A stretch of 64,000 bases of DNA. Source: Tenrec ecaudatus (lineage: Eukaryota; Chordata; Mammalia; Afrosoricida; Tenrecidae). The notes below the pieces were generated by a model. That model was not told where the DNA came from. It saw only the letters and a program-made list of their open reading frames with translations, and did no database searches. Shown here piece by piece: positions 9,807 through 19,355 of the stretch (the first letter of the stretch is position 1; the number at the start of each line of letters is the position of its first letter). The position numbers and the translations under genes are program-made. Location of the stretch: contig NC_134539.1 in assembly GCF_050624435.1 (NCBI RefSeq), positions 142,200,025 through 142,264,024 of the forward strand, given 5' to 3'.

Positions 9807-10590
9807 AGCCATGGGTGAGGGGAGGGCTGGGGGCAGGAGGTGCTGGGGTGGCTGGGATCCTGGGCCAGCAGGGCCCCCCACCCGCTACCAGTCCACGTGG
9901 CCATTAGAGGGGTGCCCGTGGCAGGGCAGGGCTGGGGCTGGTGGGGTCCCAGCCGAGAGGGCTGGACTGAGTGCAGTGTGGTGTGTCCCTTTCAGAGGGG
10001 ACTGAGGCCTTGTCATCTGGCCCTGTGTCCCCATGGTAACTAGAGCCAGGATGGGAGGTGGGGCAGGAGTCCCTTGCCTAGGCCTGCTGCCCGTGCCTGA
10101 GGCACGGCCTTCCTATTCCATAGCCTGAGGAGTCTCCTACGTCCCCTCTGGCAGCTCCTGTCGCTTCCCCCCTCCCATTTAGCCACCTCAATTCTGAGCC
10201 CCTCAGCTGGTCTCTTCCTCCCCCCACCCCCAGCCTTCACCTTGCCTCTCCTGAGCCAGGGCTCTGGGCTTGAGTCCCCCGTGGGCTCTGGATGGGAGTT
10301 GCCCCTCCAGTGCCTAGGCGGGGACTTGTAGCCTAGAGCAGTGTCCTGGGGTGCATGTCAGCTGAACTGGAGACCGGACTGTGGAGCGATGCCCCAACCT
10401 CCCAGGGGTGACTGGGCTGGGGTATCGTCTCCTGCCGGTCAGGGGAAGACCTTATCCCTGAAAGAGTCCCCTGTGGGGACCAGAGTAAGTCCCCTTGCCC
10501 TTCTAGCTCCTGACTCTGCTATGGGAGAAGGGAGGGGCTTGTCAGTTCTAGAGGCCGGAGAGAAGCGGGAGCCAGGGCAGCCCTAGTGCC

Positions 10591-10637
10591 TCCCTCTAGT
10601 GGCGCCCAGAGGTGCTCCCTCTAGTGGCGCCCAGAGG
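10591..10637. repeat. 25-bp tandem duplication with paired CTCF-like motifs
   Basis: The unit starting 'tccctctagtggcgcc' occurs twice without a mismatch, at 10591-10615 and 10616-10637. Read on the - strand, each contains CCACTAGAGGG followed by AG, close to the known CTCF core CCASYAGRKGGCRS with one clear mismatch. Whether CTCF binds here is inference. Confidence 0.7.
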
Positions 10638-10835
10638 AACAGCGCCCAGGTGCAGGCAGGCCCCAGGGGTGGGGTGAGTGGGGTGGGACCTGCCCAGGTG
10701 CCTTTTCAAGAGGCCAGACGCCCAGCCAGCTCTGGGGCCACGGTGTGGGACAATGTGAATATGGACTCAAAGACATGGTCCCATTTTTGTAGTTCTCAAT
10801 TTTTTAATGTGTCATGGTTAAAAAAAGGAAAAAAA

Positions 10836-10841
10836 AATAAA
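10836..10841 (+). promoter_or_regulatory. MRC2: MRC2 polyadenylation signal AATAAA
   Basis: A canonical AATAAA at the end of an A-rich run, about 1.03 kb after the MRC2 stop codon. A TG-rich stretch ('tgctgtgtgtacctggtgcg', 10872-10891) follows and fits a downstream GU-rich element. No other canonical signal was noticed between the stop and this site. Confidence 0.8.
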
Positions 10842-11651
10842 ACACCCTTAAGAGGCTTGAAAGAGACAGGCCTGCTGTGTGTACCTGGTGCGTTTTCATG
10901 TCCCTGCGGAGAGATCGGTCCCAATGGAGTTTCATGATGTGTTCCTTCTGCCTCCCATCTCTGGGGGGCGCCCCGTGGTGGACACGCCTGCCGCCTGCCC
11001 TCCCTGCAACGGGAGAGCAAACACTCCCCGCCCCCTCGGTATTCCCTGCATGGCAGGTCAGAGAGCGCACAGGCTCGGCAGAACACGTACCTTCCAGCCT
11101 GCATCAGTGGGGCCACGGGCCCCCCATCAAGGGCTGTTCGAAGTAGCCTCAAGGTTAAATGAGACCATCCAGGCCAAACCCTTGGAACCACACCCTGGCG
11201 CCTGTGCTCACGTCACCCACGGCTGTGGCATGAGCCTGACTCTTGGCTGTGATCTGTGGACACAAGCACCTGGCCTGGCCTTTCTACAGTGGAGCCACTG
11301 GGTGGGTTTGAAGCCAATGGTTGGGTGGCACTGTCGCACACTGCTGCCACCGTCCAGGGGCCTTCGTCCATGGACTCTAGGGCCATTGTAGGGGCCCAGG
11401 CCTGGGTGGGGATCTTCTTCCAGGGCTCCCTCTGTCCTGGTAGCTTGGACACTGCCCACTTGGGAAATGAGAGAAGTCAGCTAGGGGCCAGGAACGGACT
11501 TCAGGACTGCACTCGATCTCTCTCTGCTCCTCAGCATCTATGTGGGCAACACACCTGAGCCCAGAGGAGGCTGACACCAGGTGTCCCAAATCACTGCCAC
11601 CGAGTCGATCCTGGCTCACAGCGGCCCTGGTGGGCAGAGTAAAACTATCTG

Positions 11652-12140
11652 TGCGTCCGGGTCGACTAGAGAAACAAATTCATAGACACTTGTGTTTAAG
11701 AAAGAGCTTTCTATACAAGAGCAGTTGAATATTGAGAAAACATCCCAGCCCAGTCCTGGTCAAGTCCATAAGTCCGATATTAGCCCATATGTCTGATACC
11801 AATCTATAAGGCCCTCTTCAGACTCATGAAACACATACAATGATGCCAAATGCAGGAAGATCACAGGCCAGTGGCAGATAGTCCTGTGGATCCAGTGCCG
11901 GTAGAAGCATCTCAGCGCTGGTGTGGGTCTCCACGTGACCCCGCCAGGTCCAGGGTTCTCGCTGCCCTCAGCATAGCCCCATGTGTCTTGTCAGTAGAGA
12001 GTCTCAGGGAGCCTGCGTCCCGCCTCCAGTGAGCTATTTAGCTCCTTAGCGCCTCCAAATGAGGTCAAGCTGTGAATTGATTGATGGGCTAAACTCCACC
12101 CCTTCACTCTCAATCCTCAAATTGACACCAGATTTAGGTT
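11652..12140 (+). mobile_element. Lineage-specific dispersed repeat, copy 1
   Basis: About 480 bp starting near 'gtccgggtcgactagagaaa' and running through 'aagtccgatattagcccata' and 'tgcaggaagatcacag' to 'attgacaccagattt'. A homologous copy in the same orientation lies at 50393-50885, so this is an interspersed repeat. Family and class (LTR or LINE end) are not certain. A reverse AfroSINE piece abuts it on the left at 11588-11645. Confidence 0.75.
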
Positions 12141-12869
12141 TTTGGCACTATAACTCCGTGGGAGCACAGCCTCATCTTTCTCCCGGTGCAGCAGCTGTTG
12201 AGTTTGAACTGCCGATCTCACAGTCAGCAGCCAAATGCCTAATCTAGTTAATGCCACCTGGACTTCCAATGATGGGCCTCCGTGTTGAGTCTGAGTCAGC
12301 AACTGCATAACACAGGATAGAGCGTCCAGCAGGGGCTCCCAGACAATCATCCGCGAGATGGGAGCGGGAGTGGACAGTTCCGTCTTTCCCCTTGCATCGG
12401 AGGTTCACAATGAGGGACCAGTAAGGCAGGCCAGGGGGAGGGGCAGCTATCTTAGAGTGGGTGACTGGGGGCCTCCTACTGAAGGCAGGCAGAGAGTGAG
12501 CAGTGGGCGGACTGAGGAGCAGCAGTAAGTGCAGGGCCCGAGGTGAGGGTCCTAGGTGTCGTGGGGACCAGCCAGGGGCCACAGCTAGCTAGAGGAATGA
12601 GTGCCGGGAACACCAAGGGCTGTGGGGAGGCCAGAGAGCTTGGTAGGGCCGGACTGCAAGGCTTCAAAGATGGTGGGGTGGGGGGGATCTGGATATTGTT
12701 TTGAAGGTCATGGAAGTGGGTGGAGGAAGTCAGCAGGAGTGACTAATCTGAGTGACCTCTGGCCAAGGTCATCTTGGCCAGGATATGGAAATAAAAGTGG
12801 ATGGGAAATGGGGAGCGGAAGCAGGAAGACCGGCTAGGAAGGTTTCCAGAGGACGGAGGTTTGGATCAG

Positions 12870-12872
<3 letters not shown>

Positions 12873-12926
<54 letters not shown>

Positions 12927-13002
12927 AGGTCTGCTGTGGGGGTGGTGTGTGTGTGTGTGTGTGTGTGTTTCCTTCATTTTGGGGGGATAAGTTTCTACTT
13001 TT

Positions 13003-13068
<66 letters not shown>

Positions 13069-13085
13069 AGGTCTGCTGTGGGGGT

Positions 13086-13118
<33 letters not shown>

Positions 13119-13150
13119 CCTTCATTTTGGGGGGATAAGTTTCTACTTTT

Positions 13151-13194
<44 letters not shown>

Positions 13195-13211
13195 AGGTCT
13201 GCTGTGGGGGT

Positions 13212-13246
<35 letters not shown>

Positions 13247-13280
13247 CCTTCATTTTGGGGGGATAAGTTTCTACTTTTCC
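12873..13280 (+). repeat. Composite minisatellite with (TG)n tracts, three units
   Basis: Three tandem units of about 132, 148 and 128 bp (12873-13004, 13005-13152, 13153-13280). Each is (TG)n, then 'tcaggtctgctgtggggg', then (TG)n, then 'tttccttcattttgg' to 'gtttctacttttcc'. The non-TG segments are identical between units, while the TG tracts vary in length. This indicates recent duplication by slippage or unequal exchange. Open frames here are repeats of Val/Cys and not genes. Confidence 0.95.
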
Positions 13281-15544
13281 TGAATAGATACTACATCCAC
13301 ATTGTTCAAAACCTAAAAAACGATACCCTGACAAGTCGTGCTCCACACTTGTCCCCAACCATCCTGCTCCTTTCTGCCCTATGTTGGTCGGTTTCTTGGA
13401 TGTCTTGCCGGTGTTTCCATGTGAACATACAGGCAAGCACATCCGGGTACTTCCGAAGAGAGAGCTGCTGCCCCAGCGAGACTGGTCGTGGTGCTGAGCG
13501 GACGAGGGAGGCAGAACTTAGGGCCTCAACCTGGGGCTGAATGGGGTACCGTTTCCTGAGCAAGGGCGCCCCTAGGGGGAGCTCGGGGGCTGCTGTTGTG
13601 AGTCCCAGGCCGCAGCCAAGCCCCAGCTCCTGCTCGGAGCCTACCGCAGCACTCCGAGAACCTTGGCAGATCTTTTGTTTCCCTTTAACTTTTAATAAAG
13701 AATTGGGTGAGCGGATAACCAGTTCCACCGATTCCTGCCTCTCCTTTGCACCTCGGCCACTGTAATTCCCTCAACGCAGCTCCTCCCTTGGTTTTCCTGT
13801 ATCCCTTCCTCATTTCCTCACCATCCTTGGATAAATGCTGCCCTTTTGACCCTCAGTGATGATGACTAGGGGGGTGGAGGATGGGGGTGAATTGAGTTCC
13901 TGGCTTGAAGGGTGACTAAGGCTGTGGCCACGGGGGCTCCACTAGTCTCTAGCTGACCAGAAAGCCTGCTCACCACAATTTTCTTCCACCACTGTACCTA
14001 GGACTTTGTCATGGGATCCTTTTCAGAGCCGGGGGCGGCAGCAGCTGGGAACCATCTATTTTGTTCTGGTCTCGGGGCCTGGGAGGTGGATGTGCTCGTG
14101 ATCTAGGGTGGCTGTGAGTCGGAACTGGCTTTGATTCAGCCCATTGGACTAATTGTTTCCAGGTGTCTTTTCTTTCCTCTGGACCTGGAGAGACCAGTGG
14201 CTGCGGCATAGACAGCTGTGCTGGAGAACAGTGAGCCCTGTGAACTCCGCGGGGGCTCCTAGTGACAAAGACAGTCCCTTGAGGTGTGCTGGCAGGAATG
14301 TCTCCCTTTGTGGATTAAGGACCCCTTGACCGGGCGCCTGGGAGCCACCCTGGAGCAGCGAGCACCTTGGACGCTGTGGCAGCACAGCTGAGGGGGCGAG
14401 GGCCAGCACCATTCGAGAGATTTAAGCCACTGTTTGCCTTCGCTTGCTCCCCACCTAGGGGCTCATGCCCACCTAGAGGAGGGAGCTTCTGGGCCCAGGC
14501 CGTTTCCCTCCAGCTCCAGGACAGCGCTCGTCTGGTGGGCTCTCCTGGTGCCGCAGAGGTTCACCACCTGCTCTGGTTGCCAGGCGCTTTGCCGGCAGAG
14601 GTGTCCTGAGGCCGTGGGCACTGTGCGCCAGGCACGGCCCCTGACCTTCCCTCTGGGGATCCATGAATGAATAGGAGGATGGGGCAGCCTTCCAGAAAAA
14701 CTGGGCAGGCCTGATCACAACCTCTTCTTGTCAGGCCAGCGATGGCCTCCTCCCAGGAGTCCTGGCCGAGCCGGCCTGGCCCAGTGGGCAGCTCTGTGAG
14801 GCCGCAGGGGTGAGGAGCCGGCCAGCCATGCCACATGGCTGTGCTGGCATGGAGCCGCGTGGTCTTGCCAAGCCGCCTCAGTGTGGCCGGCTGAGTCCGT
14901 GGCAGGGACGGGCCGAGAAGTGCGTCACCCGGGAGGAGAGGATGGGAGGAAAAGGGAGGAAGGTGGACGGGAGATCAAGGAAATGAGGAGGGGCCGAGCG
15001 GGGGATGAAAGTGCCCAGATGTTCAGGCCTGGCCTGATTTTCGTTATCTCGGGACCTGGGCTGCCAAGAGGCTTCAGGAAAATGCTGGTGTCACAGCTTC
15101 ACCCCCACCAGGGCCCGCGCTGTCTGAGGCTTGGGTTTCCATTCTCCCTCACCCAGAGAAGCCGGCAGGATGCCAGCCCCGGAGAAAGAGGCAAAACGCA
15201 GCAAGCAGACATTTCCTGTTGGACAGGAACTCCGAGCGGGCACCATGCTTCAGGCCACCGGCAGGCTCTTTCTAGATCGGCTAAAGGCAGAACTCAGAAA
15301 CAGTGCCCAGGAGCGAGGGTCCTCTGGCCTGGGCCCATTTACTCCTTCCCCAGGCACCGCCACGTTCTGAAGCTGCAGGGGGGTGAGGGGTGGGGCTGTC
15401 AGCTGTTCCAGGTCATCTTATGTTTCTGCTGGCACACGCGTCGGGGTGGGGGGTGGTGGCGCGCTCAGTGCCTCTGATTTGGGAAACTCTAGACAACATC
15501 CTGACCCTTGTAGGACCCATTGGGTGCCTCGGTGAGAGCGCCCA

Positions 15545-15690
15545 TCATCGGCATGTTTACTGAGCATTTCCTGTGTGGGGTTCCCTTCTGCTTCACATGT
15601 ATTCTTAACTCACTCACCGATTAGCACCACCAAGAGGTGGGTGCTATTGTCCCCACTTCCAGAGGCACAAGGACTGAGAAGGAAATCCCA
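15545..15690 (-). repeat. MIR SINE fragment, reverse
   Basis: 'actgagcatttcctgtgtgg' through 'cttcacatgtattcttaact' and 'gaggtgggtgctattgtccc' to 'aggcacaaggactgag' is the reverse complement of the MIR 3' half. Old and diverged. Confidence 0.75.
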
Positions 15691-18604
15691 TGTCCTCCCT
15701 GGGGGGGCCTCTGCTCTGCTGTCCCTCCCTGATCCAGAAACGGAGTGGACAGGCGTAAGCACCCGGCGGCTCGGCGTGTCTCTCACCCTGTAACCCTAAG
15801 ACCTCAGCCAGCTTTAGAATGCCCTCGTCACCCCACAGATGGGTCTGGGTCTGTCCCAGTCCCGAGCGACCACTGACCTTCAGTTCCTCCTTTTCTAGAC
15901 ATTCCGCTGGTTTTGATGTCTCAGTAGCCAGTTCCCCTGTCTGTCCGTGTTGTTTAGTTTGACCTTCCTGTCTGCGTATCTCTGCCTCCATCTCTGATAC
16001 ACACACACTTCTCTTTCTTCACCAGACCTGCTCCATGGAATTCCCGTACCCACCGCAGGGCATCGTGGAGAAGTAGGGTGTCAGCACGCAGCATGTCCCC
16101 AGAAGCGCTTCCTGGGCACAGCCAGGCTGGTCCAGCCCGTGGGGGACCCCAGATGTGTGTCCACAGTGGTGGGGAGCTGGTGGGGGAGGAGACTGAAGCC
16201 AAGACTTTGTTCAAAGAGGTTGAAAAGGAACAGAAGGCAAAGCTGGGCAAAAAGTCTGTTTACTGAATCAATGGCTCAGCGCCCCGAGGGTGAAATGAGG
16301 CCTAAGTGGGCACCCAGGGCCTCTCGGCTTGCCAGGGCTGGGGGTCGCCCTTGGGCTCCAGGGCTGAGGGGCAGCAGCAGGGTCACCCACTGTGGCCTAA
16401 CAACCTGGGCTGCTTGGCCTGTGCTGTCTGGGACCCAACTGGTGGCTGCTGCCCAAGTGGGGCTCTCCCAGAGTCACATGCAGCAAAATGCTCACTGCAG
16501 CCACTGGCTCCAGTTTCAGTCAAGAGGAGGGGAAAGGAGGCAGCGGGGATGCAGACATGGTGGCCTGGGGAAGACGTCTCTGCGGCCAGCCCCCTGGCTA
16601 GACGACCCGGCCGTTGCGCTGATAAACGCCGTTTTCATCCACCTCGGCACCTGGAAAGCGAGAGGGTCTCTCAGGCTGGGCAGCCACGGGGCCGTGGGAT
16701 TTGTTGTGGAGGGACTTGGCATCGCTGGTCCCTCCTGCTCCCACCCTGGCTCCAGGAGCCAGGGCCTGGACCAGTGTGGGGAACCCTTGGGCTGGGTGCA
16801 GGCTAGGCCCCTCTCAAAGGGAGCATCCTGAGTGGTCCCCATCTGCCCATCCCGCCTGGTGCCTGTGCACATCGCAGACTGAGTAAGTAGAAGAGCAGGG
16901 TGTAGGAGCCCATGACACCCCACTCCTCCCTGAACCCTCTTGTTCCTGCCAGCATCTCCGGGAAGCTCCACCAGCTGCCCCAGCGGGGCCTCGCCCACCC
17001 CATGCTCACTGCTCTTGATGACGCTGCCCTGGGCCTGGTTTGGCCTGGAGGTGCCAGGCTGCCCAGCACCCGGACTGTGGAAGGATTGCTCTCCCCCTCA
17101 CACACATACCCCCGGCTTTGGGCTTGGCTATGCTCACTGGGGGGCAGAGCCACGACCCGGTTGTCAGCCCTGGGACACACACCAAGGGGCCTCTGGCCTC
17201 TGGAGGTCATTTGCGGTTATTTGTGTGGCTGCGGGCTGATCTGGTGGGCAGGGCACCTGGGCCTCACAGAGCCTGGCAGGCATCTTACCTGGTGTGCCTC
17301 ACTGGCTTACCTTTCCACGCCCTGTGTTCCCTACCCGACCAGGTGGCAGCTGTGACTCAGCTCTGGCAGCCCAACTTAGCAAAGTACCACTCACTAGGTG
17401 AGTCATGCCAGGCTCATGGAGACCAAAGGAGAGAGTGGCCTGGGGAGGGTGGGGGGGAGTTTGCGGCTCTGCCTTGATAAATGGCCTGGCAAGAAGCCAG
17501 CCTGAGTCTCTGACTGCGTGCCAGGAAGCTTCTTCTCTGGGTGCCCCCTGTCTAGGTGGGCCCACTAGAATGTAGTGTGTGCAGGCTGGGGCAGGTGTCA
17601 AGGGTCTGGGCCTGCACTGCTGGGGGTAAGCTGGGGGGTGGGGAGGGGACCACCAGCAGGTCCCCAGCTATCTGAAGAGGGTGGCCCTTGAGTGGCCTGA
17701 CGGTCAGTGACAGGGGCAGCAGTGCAGGGCAGGGAATCTATTAGGCCCTTGGGCTTCCCATGCCCTCCCCCTGAAAGCCCGCACCTCACCGAGTCCTTCC
17801 GACGCCCCTTGGGTGCCCTTCCTCTGCCCTCAGGGACCTGACTCCCCTGGAGCTGTATGGAGGGGACAGGGTGCCCCTTCCCCACCCTGTAGCCAGGACC
17901 CCAAGGTCTCCTGGGGTTGGGGGAGCCTGCCTGCCTCTGGCTCCTGGCTGGGAAACATGAGAGGCACCGGTGCATGATGGGCACCAGGGGTCGCCCCTGT
18001 CCACCAAAGGCACTGAGCACCGGCCTCACCAGATGGAGGTCGCGGTGCTGGGGACCCTGCTCGGGCCTGGGCACCACAGCCTGCGGTCCTCACCAGCACC
18101 ACCCAGTCCAGGTCAAGATGGGGTCCTTCTGGCGGGGGGCAGAGGCACCCAGTGTTGGGGGGCAGGCAGGCCTGGGACACAAAGGTCCTTCTGAGCCTCA
18201 GGCTCCCTCCCTGGCTTTGGCTTGGGGACTCTGCCCAGCCATGCTATCCGGGACTGGGGACCATCGCCCGCAGACTCTGCGGTCTTGTGAGGGCACGAGG
18301 GGCGTTGGGCCCTCTCCAGGCTCGGCTCCGGATAAGGGCTCAGGGGTCTCCAGCTGTGAACCAAGGGAAGGGCCCCTTCCCGACATTTTCTCTCAGAAAA
18401 TGACCAGCCTGCTGGTTGGCAGGGCTTCATGCCCACCTTATAGGGAACTGGGCTCTCGGGGTTCCCCTGGCCCTACCCTGTGACAGGAGGTGGGTGGGGG
18501 GAGGCGAATGCAGCTTCGTCCCCAGGCCCATCTTTTGGGGGTTTCTAAATAGTGCCCGACTGCACCAAGACCGCCAGGGACCCCTCTGTAGAAAAGGGGG
18601 TTCC

Positions 18605-18665
18605 AGGGGGAGCCCCTGAGACCTGAATCAGAATCTCCGCGAGGGGCCCAGGACTCTCTACTTGG
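18605..18665. repeat. MER5-like hAT remnant, short
   Basis: 'gagacctgaatcagaatctc' followed by 'aggggcccaggactctct' resembles the inner part of a MER5A-type non-autonomous hAT element. It is short, so the family call is tentative. Confidence 0.4.
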
Positions 18666-19253
18666 GGCTGGTTTCCCCCAGTAATTCTGCTGGGGAAGCC
18701 AGCAGGGAGCGTCCGTGTCCACAAGGGCAGGCCACGCAGGGTTTCTCAGAAGAGGCCCCTGGGGACAGCGCCACTGAAGGCTTGTTCTCACACCCAGGGA
18801 GGGTCTTCCCGAATGTGTCCTTAAAGGGGCCTCTTTCCCTCCAGGCTGGCTTTCTGGGGGGCGGGGGGAGAGACTTTTCTCCAACCTGTTTGAGGAGAGC
18901 TATCCTGCCTGTGTTGAGAGCCCAGAATCCAGCAGACCTTGCTTGGCCCCCACAGTGAGAAACCCATTGGGTGAAGAAACAAGGCCTCTGGGCCCTGGCT
19001 GAGCAGGCTAGCATTGCCCACGTCCCCCTGAGAGGCTCATCAAGTACTGGACCCCAACCCTGCCAGGTAGAAAAGGAACCCCCCAGAGCAGACCACCCTC
19101 TGCTTCCTGGCAGGCCCCGTCCTTGCTCTCGGGATGAATGAAAATTCGGATCTGCCCTGAAGCCGGGACGTGAACTCTCCTTCCGGACGGCTTTCTCTGC
19201 AGCCAGGATTTCCCAGGCTTGGAGGGGTTATTTTTGCCTCTGGGTGGTGGTCA

Positions 19254-19355
19254 CTATTTCCTTCCAATGAGCAAAGCACCCCTACACCGACGAGACTGAC
19301 CCCCAAACCTACTTTCATTTTCTTCCGGCCTGGATTGTGGACAGTGTCGTGTCAA
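19254..19355 (-). CDS. MARCHF10: MARCHF10 last coding exon, C-terminus
   Basis: Read on the - strand, a strong polypyrimidine tract 'ccttgtcttcttcctcacag' (ending at 19356) precedes codons [15 protein letters not shown]. This aligns with LSRNYPQPRTEENEN of human MARCHF10 and joins the previous exon in phase 0. After that the sequence diverges ([18 protein letters not shown], stop TAG at 19254-19256), whereas human continues with an acidic Gly/Ser-rich tail of similar length. The exon is 33 codons plus stop. No methionine is involved, so it is found only by splice logic and homology. The divergent tail may be rapid evolution or an indel near the Asn-Ser codons. Confidence 0.85.
   Translation of the reverse strand: MTRHCPQSRPEENESRFGGQSRRCRGALLIGRK

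Larger units (their letters stand above)
9807..10860 (+). other. MRC2: MRC2 3' untranslated region
   Basis: Continuous GC-rich sequence after the stop codon, free of SINEs, running to a poly(A) signal at 10836-10841 and a likely cleavage point around 10855-10865. It includes a 25-bp tandem duplication at 10591-10637. The end is inferred from the signal, not from transcript data. Confidence 0.75.
10861..19253. other. Intergenic region between convergent MRC2 and MARCHF10
   Basis: About 8.4 kb separating two genes that point at each other; the right-hand part must contain the MARCHF10 3'UTR. It holds a lineage repeat (11652-12140), SINE pieces, a composite (TG)n minisatellite (12873-13280) and a MIR (15545-15690). 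Long GC-rich single-copy stretches at 14150-15530 and 16020-19250 contain chance open frames only. No conserved exon was recognised. Confidence 0.75.

Noticed and set aside
12752..13540. Cys/Val-repeat proteins on + and His/Thr-repeat proteins on -
   Set aside because: Translations of the (TG)n minisatellite.
16139..16831. 230-codon + strand frame in the intergenic region
   Set aside because: GC-rich chance frame with overlapping frames on both strands, no splice or domain evidence, and no known gene in this interval in human.
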